Source: Peptococcaceae bacterium UBA5356 (GTDB lineage Bacteria > Bacillota > Peptococcia > DRI-13 > DTU073). Taken from it: 12,803 nucleotides of DNA. The stretch is from NCBI GenBank assembly GCA_002407935.1, contig DHPU01000064.1:3967-16769 (forward strand), in the 5' to 3' direction. The notes beneath the pieces were generated by a model. The model was given only the letters and a program-made list of their open reading frames with translations, made no database searches and was not told the origin of the DNA. Both the position numbers and the translations under genes were made by a program. This document shows, piece by piece, positions 9,001 through 12,477 of the stretch (position 1 is its first letter; each line of letters starts with the position of its first letter).

Positions 9001-9543
9001 GCGGAACATATGTATAACGGCGTACAGTCTGGGCGGATAGACTATTATAATAAATCTGATGCAATTAGAAACGGCAGATCACTTTTGAATTGGGCTAATG
9101 ATGAGGGCATCCTGGCCAATTATGCGCTTTCCTATTTATTTGGGCAATATCTGCGTACTCAGGTAGAGCAGGCGTTGGGCGAAGTAAAAGAAGGGCAAGA
9201 AGAGGTAAAACTCTTCCGAGAGATAATCGAGGATTCAGCGGGGGGATACGAAGCAGTTGAGAACGTAATCAAGAAGCACATTAATGCCGACCTGTCCTTC
9301 GGGGAGTTTATGACTAACTTTAGAGCAGCTATGTTGCTGAAAGCGAACACCGGGTATTATGGTTTTGGCGGCGAGACGGCTTTTGATGCCTTAAGCACGC
9401 CTCTGTATACCGGAGAAAGCACAGAATTATATGGCGGTGGAGCCGTTGTAAAGCAGATTAGTTCGCCGCCTTTCACAGAGCCTGCACCTGCAGATAAAGG
9501 GACTGATATACAGTACCGGGGTATCTTTCAACCCTTGTCGTGA
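6034..9543 (+). CDS. S-layer-anchored multidomain zinc metalloprotease, peptidase M30 (hyicolysin) type
   Basis: This is a 1169-residue exported protein. A signal peptide covers about 1-29 (basic start, hydrophobic core, VNA-E). Three SLH domains lie near 36-83, 94-142 and 155-206, each with a GGYPDGTF/GGYPDGTI/GGYPDNTF-like turn followed by a TRAE-like element; they bind secondary cell-wall polymer. A beta-rich segment (about 215-355), an acidic stretch (EPVEEEEL) and a glycine-rich linker (about 380-400) follow. Next come a cadherin-like domain (about 410-522), a cadherin-like beta-sandwich (about 525-623) and an Fn3 domain (about 631-715). The protease region is about 800-1125: a Ca-binding-like DVNGDGKI at 880-887, zinc motif HEFQH at 955-959, and WLNEALS with candidate third ligand E984. 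It probably cleaves extracellular protein or glycoprotein while anchored to the wall. The ATG has a GGAGG site at 6019-6023. The stop overlaps a stem-loop that may be a transposon end, so the last residues could be acquired. Confidence 0.9.
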   Translation: MRKIKNWRYLFIFVFILLGFCFPGMGVNAESLLNPTDIEGHWAAKQITDWTSKGLVGGYPDGTFKPNNKITRAEFIALVNRAFGYTKISPFSFSDVAEKDWYASEIAKAKAVGYIGGYPDGTIKPNNPISRQEVAAILTKILKPQNVPIASTLMFTDAQNIPQWSKSAIEAVLSGGYMGGYPDNTFQPTKSITRAESISVLDRARGVLYNQAGIYGYGAEQETMTIAGNVTISSSGVTLKNAVINGNLYLTEGIGDGHVTLENVQVKGTTKVSGGGEDSIIFSHCRLGTVLVDVPDQSRVRLGIQGSMLNTLIIDSAATVTDQGVIQTAYINVNGVVIEIKPTTLKLAEGIEVLIAGKMVSEREPVEEEELPGDDAALFGGGGFSGGGGFGGGGGDAGSGSDDTKITTAAVNNAPTVVEGQASQTGTAIPADSGEAIEVYRADVSAWFTDADTEDVLTYTVVSAQDEEGVDVSANVTLAGNLLTYAPIAAQAEKIVTIVVKANDGKADSTGNVTITVTVTAVPDTADLTRLELSGLPVNYVFSGNQYIYEGVRVASDVASITVTPTGAGEITVIVGEKTETVTVTSGDASGIIALEAGVEKIIVVETKEIGKIAKTYTIKVTRAIADESKVPQNLAAAAGDRAISLTWDTVGEEATASYKVYRSTQSGTGYVEIANNVETNAYNSTELEAGKRYYYKVAATVDSDLSAEVTAIANVDDQGTVYHGNRLLVSNESTNATSIQSTGTLSMGSNSINGTSQQLNMTNQSPAGLELEAYRINPVLPYEPTKGINPIERNLMMSAPEPSVLNETRGFNVCNFNTNPYTYGVTTARLAYIGTKVEVWVGCTTTVNFTDEMAKQIGEEFDDNIYSLVTENFFYTESDVNGDGKIAILCFDIQDTYAGSGTGYVGGYFAPDDLNLAMLDSNQMEIFYIDTYPTMTKDKSVPPDVTKAYSTLAHEFQHMVNCNRAMIEKSESTGGDMDTWLNEALSMAAEHMYNGVQSGRIDYYNKSDAIRNGRSLLNWANDEGILANYALSYLFGQYLRTQVEQALGEVKEGQEEVKLFREIIEDSAGGYEAVENVIKKHINADLSFGEFMTNFRAAMLLKANTGYYGFGGETAFDALSTPLYTGESTELYGGGAVVKQISSPPFTEPAPADKGTDIQYRGIFQPLS

Positions 9544-9576
9544 ACCTCCCATCTTCTATAAGTGGGAGAGGTTCAC
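9540..9576. other. Stem-loop overlapping the protease stop; possible IS200/IS605-type right end
   Basis: GTGAAC (9540-9545) pairs with GTTCAC (9571-9576), and CTCCCA (9546-9551) pairs with TGGGAG (9563-9568), with an AG bulge at 9569-9570 and a small apical loop. The structure begins one base before the protease stop codon. There is no U-tract, so it is a poor intrinsic terminator. From memory, GTGGGAG-AGGTTCAC hairpins resemble 3' ends of TnpB-carrying IS200/IS605 elements. No tnpB body remains next to it, so any element would be a residual end. That origin is inference. Confidence 0.5.
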
Positions 9577-9598
9577 ATTGCTCTGGGGATATAAGAAC

Positions 9599-9787
9599 AT
9601 CCGCATCTTTTCCACGAACGGTTAATCCCATAACAAGATGATCCCTATCGTAAAAAGATGCTCCATGAAGAAAAGAACCTCCAATATGTGGTAAAAGCAC
9701 CAAAGCAATACCACCCTCGGCAAACAAATCTATGAGTTCATTACAGAATACCTCAGGACTCTTAATGGTAAAAATGCCAGTAAGAGA
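9599..9787 (-). pseudogene. Fragment of an ImmA/IrrE-type (HigA-like antitoxin) gene
   Basis: Read on the minus strand, this frame gives about 63 residues containing SPEVFCNELIDL and AEGGIALVLLPHI, then GGSFLHGASF and LVMGLTVRGKDAD. I recognise this as the middle of helix-turn-helix proteins with an ImmA/IrrE metallopeptidase domain, which in intact genes continues into an HExxH zinc motif right after the DAD segment. Here the match stops at DAD and the HExxH portion is absent. The N-terminal helix-turn-helix is also absent upstream, and no ribosome-binding site or sensible start precedes it. The stop side runs into the stem-loop at 9540-9576. It is therefore a dead remnant, probably of a toxin-antitoxin antidote or phage-type regulator. 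The assignment is from pattern memory, not alignment. Confidence 0.6.
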
Positions 9788-9843
9788 GTATACTAAAGTG
9801 AGTGAGTGAGTGAAGGAATGATTATTGATTGGAGGTAGCTACT

Positions 9844-9957
9844 ATGGGAGACAAGAGCCCAAAGAACAAGGAAAAGAAGAAGAAGAAGGCGGAAAAGAAA
9901 GCGATTACTCCAATATCTTCCTCAATAGAGACAGTGAACAAGCCTAAAACGAAGTAA
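9844..9957 (+). CDS. Small Lys-rich protein (37 residues)
   Basis: This is a 37-residue protein beginning MGDKSPKNKEKKKKK with 13 lysines, a basic N-terminal half and a Ser/Thr-rich C-terminal half ending KPKTK. It has no membrane segment and no cysteine. A strong GGAGG site at 9831-9835 lies 8 nt before the ATG, supporting a translated gene. From memory, short proteins starting MGDKSPK- or similar recur in many bacteria as uncharacterised small basic proteins. No function is known to me. The charge suggests contact with nucleic acid or ribosomes, which is inference. A TATACT at 9789-9794 could be a -10 box, but no good -35 box accompanies it. A large stem-loop follows the stop codon. Confidence 0.65.
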   Translation: MGDKSPKNKEKKKKKAEKKAITPISSSIETVNKPKTK

Positions 9958-9967
9958 AATAAGGCAA

Positions 9968-10015
9968 ATAGTTAAGAGGACAAATGGCTTACGGGCCGGT
10001 TGTTCTCTTAACTAT
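9968..10015 (+). terminator. 16-bp stem-loop after the small Lys-rich gene, possible terminator
   Basis: Positions 9968-9983 pair with 10000-10015 over 16 bp with one G-T wobble (left arm ATAGTTAAGAGGACAA). The 16-nt loop contains a further GGC/GCC pairing. It lies 10 nt after the small gene's stop. No T-run follows on the plus strand, so it may be a processing or stabilising element rather than a classic terminator. Another possibility is a mobile-element end. Confidence 0.5.
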
Positions 10016-10025
10016 ATATCAAGAT

Positions 10026-10112
10026 ATGAAAGTATTTGATTATCTTGAAGGCAATCCCATTATTGAAATTAAAAAAATCAGTGAGGAATTAAAGCTTTCT
10101 TTCAAATTAGTG
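10026..10112 (+). pseudogene. Possible remnant of a Fic-protein C-terminal winged helix
   Basis: About 28 codons encode KVFDYLEGNPIIEIKKISEE followed by LKLSFKLV. This resembles the winged-helix tail found after the Fic domain in many Fic-family proteins (a pattern like VFDYLxExPIIxIKxxAEEL). No catalytic HxFx(D/E)GNGRxxR motif occurs nearby, and the similarity breaks off just before the thioesterase ribosome-binding site. The segment happens to be in frame with the thioesterase. It is best seen as a decayed fragment. The Fic assignment rests on a short match from memory. Confidence 0.3.
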
Positions 10113-10136
10113 TTAGAGATAGGGGAGGAATGTTGG

Positions 10137-10556
10137 ATGAAAATCAAGGAATTTACTGTGTACAGGCTGATTAAGAGTGAAGATTTAAATCACCATGGTA
10201 CCCTGTTTGCGGGGAGATGTGCAGAGTGGTTTGTAGAAGCTGGATTTATTGCGGCGGCAGATATCAGTTTTCCTAATAATACTGTCTGCCTGAAAATTCA
10301 TGGGATGACCTTTACAAAAGCGGTTCATCGGGGAGATACGATCAAGTTCACCAGCAAAGTGATCTGGGTGGGGCGTTCAAGGCTGGTGTCTTATGTGAAG
10401 GTTTCGACGAAGGATGGCGAGTTTCTCGTGGATGGCTTTATTACCTTTGTGCATGTGGATAATGAAGGGCACTCTGAGCCACATGGGATTAGTCAAATTG
10501 AGCCACAGACGGAGGAAGACAAAAAGAACCACGAATTAGCCCAACACGTAGTGTAG
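10137..10556 (+). CDS. Hotdog-fold acyl-CoA thioesterase family protein
   Basis: This is a 139-residue single hotdog domain related to the YciA/BFIT acyl-CoA hydrolases. The hallmark is EDLNHHGTLFAGRCAEW at 15-31, matching the N/D-HxGTLFGG helix start. KIHGMTFTKAVHRGDTIKF (53-71) and WVGRSRLVSYVKV (77-89) are the usual central strands. Such proteins hydrolyse acyl-CoA thioesters in the cytoplasm, usually as dimers or hexamers. At the position where YciA-type enzymes have MDEA the sequence reads FVEA, so the usual Asp is missing while Glu remains (E34). From memory this variant is common to a sub-branch. ATG 10137 is preceded by GGGGAGGAATG (ribosome-binding site ending 9 nt upstream). The open frame reaching back to 9984 starts in a hairpin loop and covers a gene remnant. 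The acyl substrate is unknown. Confidence 0.82.
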   Translation: MKIKEFTVYRLIKSEDLNHHGTLFAGRCAEWFVEAGFIAAADISFPNNTVCLKIHGMTFTKAVHRGDTIKFTSKVIWVGRSRLVSYVKVSTKDGEFLVDGFITFVHVDNEGHSEPHGISQIEPQTEEDKKNHELAQHVV

Positions 10557-10800
10557 TAGTTGTAATCATTAGCGCACGGGTATATAAAAGTAAAAGAACG
10601 TTTGTGGTAAACTTTTTTATATAATCTCATCTGCAACTATTCATCGGAAAATTAAGTTCCGCACTGCGCGGATTTATACTTGCCAAAAACAATAAACTGA
10701 CTGTTGAGTTTAAGTCAGGTGTTGAGCTTGACGTAGAAATATAAAAATATTAATAGTCGTCTTAAGGTGCACAGAAATTCGCGAGGAACATATAATAAAG
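10557..10800. other. Gene-free stretch with debris before the MarR promoter
   Basis: No intact gene is visible. An imperfect inverted repeat (AAAAGT 10586-10591 with ACTTTT 10611-10616, followed by TT) could terminate the thioesterase transcript weakly. The word TTTGTGGTAAA at 10601-10611 recurs exactly at 12414-12424 in the left end of the TnpB element. A short open segment at 10625-10744 is described separately. The remainder shows nothing I can name. Confidence 0.5.
10625..10744 (+). pseudogene. Possible C-terminal remnant of a site-specific recombinase
   Basis: A frame with no start codon or ribosome-binding site encodes about 39 residues ending KNNKLTVEFKSGVELDVEI and a TAA stop at 10742-10744. 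The ending resembles C-termini of large serine recombinases, where a short beta-strand pair of the form ITVxFKSGxExxV closes the protein. No catalytic part is present. It may be the residue of an integrative element that once occupied this spot. The match is short and from memory, so this is weak. Confidence 0.22.
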
Positions 10801-10819
10801 TAGTTGACAATGGAAACTA
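10801..10819. promoter_or_regulatory. Predicted MarR operator O1 over the -35 box
   Basis: The dyad TAGTT-N9-AACTA (19 bp, TAGTTGACAATGGAAACTA) contains the -35 hexamer. It matches 17 of 19 positions of a second copy 34 bp downstream, about three helical turns away, so both would face the same side of the DNA. Spaced dyads of this size are typical targets for MarR-family dimers. Binding is inferred from position and symmetry. Confidence 0.55.
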
Positions 10820-10832
10820 AACAGACTAAAAT
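10804..10832 (+). promoter_or_regulatory. Promoter of the marR-permease operon
   Basis: A perfect -35 box TTGACA (10804-10809), a 17-nt spacer and a -10 box TAAAAT (10827-10832) give a near-consensus sigma-A promoter. Transcription would start near 10839, about 36 nt before the marR start codon. The -35 box lies inside operator O1 and the -10 box touches the left arm of O2, so a bound repressor would block polymerase directly. Confidence 0.75.
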
Positions 10833-10860
10833 AATAGTTGATGATGGAAACTATTATTTT
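10828..10860. promoter_or_regulatory. Predicted MarR operator O2: perfect 12-bp inverted repeat from -10 box to Shine-Dalgarno
   Basis: AAAATAATAGTT (10828-10839) is exactly inverted at 10849-10860 with a 9-nt spacer. The central 19 bp (10835-10853, TAGTTGATGATGGAAACTA) is the second copy of the operator. The repeat begins in the -10 box, spans the likely transcription start and ends one base before the AGAGGAG ribosome-binding site (10861-10867). DNA-level repression is the simplest reading. If the start were slightly further upstream, the RNA could also fold next to the ribosome-binding site. Confidence 0.6.
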
Positions 10861-10874
10861 AGAGGAGATAAAAA

Positions 10875-11321
10875 ATGAACAAGAACATTACAGAAATTTA
10901 TAACTTAATCCAAGACTTATCCTGGTATTTTGGAAATCAAGGATTTGATGGTGAATGCTGCGAAGATTTATCATTAGTTGAATATATGGCACTTAAAAAA
11001 GTTTGCGGAATGAAAGATATTATAATACAAGAAATTGGAACAGCATTAAACATAACAAAAAGTGGAGTAAGCAAAGTTATCGACCGTCTTGAAGAAAAAA
11101 ACTATGTATTACGTGAACAGTCTTCAAAAGATGGTCGTGTATGTTGTGTTATTCCAACAGTGAAGGGCTTAAATGCTGTTAAAAAGATATCTGATCGATA
11201 CAGTGAATATCTGTTGGAAGTGCTTGATTCTGTAGAACAAGATTCACTTGTCAATATCAGAGATGTGATGGAATTGCTGTACAAAGCAATACGGGAAAAA
11301 GGATATATCAGAAAAAATTAA
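10875..11321 (+). CDS. MarR-family regulator with paired cysteines, likely repressor of the adjacent permease
   Basis: This is a 148-residue protein of normal MarR length. The winged helix spans about 37-95: LSLVEYMALKKV opens it, ITKSGVSKVIDRLEEKNYV (60-78) is the recognition helix, and SSKDGRVCCVIPTVKG (83-98) is the wing with its usual Asp-Gly-Arg. Flanking helices at about 3-25 and 100-140 would dimerise. It has two Cys-Cys pairs, C28-C29 (GECCEDL) and C90-C91 (GRVCCV), plus C44. This suggests sensing of a soft metal, a trivalent arsenical or thiol stress, with ligand binding releasing DNA. That sensing role is inference. The gene is preceded by a near-consensus promoter with two matching dyads and followed 22 nt later by the permease gene, so autoregulation of a two-gene operon is expected. 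The ribosome-binding site is AGAGGAG. Confidence 0.85.
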   Translation: MNKNITEIYNLIQDLSWYFGNQGFDGECCEDLSLVEYMALKKVCGMKDIIIQEIGTALNITKSGVSKVIDRLEEKNYVLREQSSKDGRVCCVIPTVKGLNAVKKISDRYSEYLLEVLDSVEQDSLVNIRDVMELLYKAIREKGYIRKN

Positions 11322-11343
11322 GATAAGATTGGAGGGCTGATAA

Positions 11344-12231
11344 TTGAATACATTTATTGAAACAATGAAATATTTTCTTATTATAACCGCAGAGTTAACA
11401 GTACTGTTTCTTGGAATAAGTACTATAGTAGCTCTGGTGCTTATGTACTTGCCACAGGAAAAAATTAAAAGCTGGATGTCTGGTAAAGGTGTATTTGCTA
11501 ATATTATGGGAGCATTCTTTGGGTCTTTGACCCCTTTTTGCGCTTGCTCAACAATTCCCATGACTTTGGGCTTTCTTGAAATTGGAATACCCTTTGGCGC
11601 AGTCATGTCATTTGTCATAGCATCGCCCTTACTAAATCCGATCATATTGGCAATGCTGTTGGCGTTGATGGGAATTAAGGTCGCGACAACGTACTTCATT
11701 ATCGTTTTTGGTGCAGCAATTATTTTTGGTATCTTACTTGAAAAAATCGGAGGAGCCGATCTTGTTAAGAAAGTTAGAATTAAAGGAGGTGTTCACGAGG
11801 ATGAAGAAGTACCCCAAGCATTTAAAAATAAATTGAAGCTTGCATTCTCAAAAGCGTGGGGCGATTTTTACAGTATATTAGGGTATTTGCTTATAGGCGT
11901 TGGTATTGGAGCAGTGATATACGGATACCTTCCGCAAGACATAGTATTACGGTATGCTGGACCGGATAATCCATTAGCCATTCCAATTGCGGCAATTATC
12001 GGGATCCCCCTCTATATCCGCGCTGAAACCGCAATACCCATCGGGTTATCCTTAATGCAAAAAGGAATGAGCGTTGGTGCTGTTATAGCATTGATTATCG
12101 GCGGCGCGGGCATGGCTATACCAGAGATGAGCATGCTGGCAGGTATCTTTAAAAAGAAACTGGTTGCCTCGATAGTCGCTGTAATATTCCTTACAGCTGT
12201 GCTTGGCGGATATGTTTTTAATATAATCTAA
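11344..12231 (+). CDS. Permease of the ArsP/YraQ (DUF318) family
   Basis: This is a 295-residue polytopic membrane protein with about eight helices and a cytoplasmic charged loop near 134-175. The family hallmark SLTPFCACSTIP lies at 61-72, with two cysteines C66 and C68 in the membrane. A second conserved element, ASPLLNPI, is at 93-100, and the pseudo-symmetric half contains GIPLYIRAETAIPIG (220-234) and GGAGMAIPEM (253-262). Characterised relatives include ArsP, which exports trivalent organoarsenicals, and transporters linked to copper or zinc, so efflux of a soft metal or metalloid is the best inference. In this subtype the second half has IRAET where others often have a Cys. The start is TTG at 11344 with GGAGGG at 11331-11336. 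It shares an operon with the cysteine-rich MarR gene. The substrate is unproven. Confidence 0.82.
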   Translation: MNTFIETMKYFLIITAELTVLFLGISTIVALVLMYLPQEKIKSWMSGKGVFANIMGAFFGSLTPFCACSTIPMTLGFLEIGIPFGAVMSFVIASPLLNPIILAMLLALMGIKVATTYFIIVFGAAIIFGILLEKIGGADLVKKVRIKGGVHEDEEVPQAFKNKLKLAFSKAWGDFYSILGYLLIGVGIGAVIYGYLPQDIVLRYAGPDNPLAIPIAAIIGIPLYIRAETAIPIGLSLMQKGMSVGAVIALIIGGAGMAIPEMSMLAGIFKKKLVASIVAVIFLTAVLGGYVFNII

Positions 12232-12254
12232 TAAACAAATAATAATTGAAAAAT

Positions 12255-12298
12255 TTCGTCACGCATTCTCGTGACTTCAGTCGTGAGTAAGTGACGAA
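12255..12298. other. Two-tier stem-loop between permease and TnpB element
   Basis: The outer stem TTCGTCAC (12255-12262) pairs with GTGACGAA (12291-12298). The inner stem CTCGTGAC (12268-12275) pairs with GTCGTGAG (12280-12287) with two G-T wobbles and a TTCA loop. No T-run follows on the plus strand. On the minus strand an ATTTTT run follows, so it could stop transcription coming from the TnpB side. The motif GTGACTTCAGTCGTGAG is reminiscent, from memory, of 3' hairpins of TnpB elements in clostridia. It may therefore be a leftover right end or omegaRNA scaffold. Confidence 0.5.
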
Positions 12299-12373
12299 TA
12301 TGTCGGAATAAAAACCCATCTAATCTATTGTCTATTGTTAACGCTTGATTTTATTGTGTGCATATATAACCAC

Positions 12374-12426
12374 ATTTTACCACAAAACAGAAGGTCTTGA
12401 CTACGAACTTATGTTTGTGGTAAAAT
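12374..12426 (+). repeat. 13-bp inverted repeat, likely left-end hairpin of the IS200/IS605-type element
   Basis: ATTTTACCACAAA (12374-12386) is exactly inverted at 12414-12426, separated by 27 nt. IS200/IS605 elements carry subterminal hairpins rather than terminal inverted repeats, and this one sits about 50 nt upstream of tnpB, where a left-end hairpin would be. Its right arm also includes the tnpB -10 box. The exact element boundary is not visible. Confidence 0.5.
12397..12426 (+). promoter_or_regulatory. Predicted tnpB promoter
   Basis: TTGACT (12397-12402), an 18-nt spacer and TAAAAT (12421-12426) form a good sigma-A promoter, helped by TGTGG just before the -10 box. It is about 50 nt upstream of the tnpB start. 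The -10 box falls in the right arm of the 13-bp inverted repeat, so hairpin formation and transcription may interfere. Confidence 0.55.
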
Positions 12427-12477
12427 ATAGGGAGCACAATATATTCAGTCTCAAAAGCAGGGCAGGTGAATTTATCT

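Noticed and set aside
9797..9812. AGTG tandem repeat (four units)
   Set aside because: It is too short to call a functional repeat; it could be phase-variable upstream of the small gene, but nothing else supports that.
9984..10136. Longer 190-residue version of the thioesterase
   Set aside because: The early ATG lies in the loop of a 16-bp hairpin with no ribosome-binding site, and the added residues look like an unrelated gene remnant; 10137 has a clear GGGGAGG.
10597..10608. LexA/DinR-like box (GAACGTTTGT) after the thioesterase
   Set aside because: The second half-site does not match and no promoter lies near it.
12345..12349. TTGAT as a target motif of the TnpB element, as in ISDra2
   Set aside because: A 5-nt match is expected by chance in such DNA and the element boundary is unknown.
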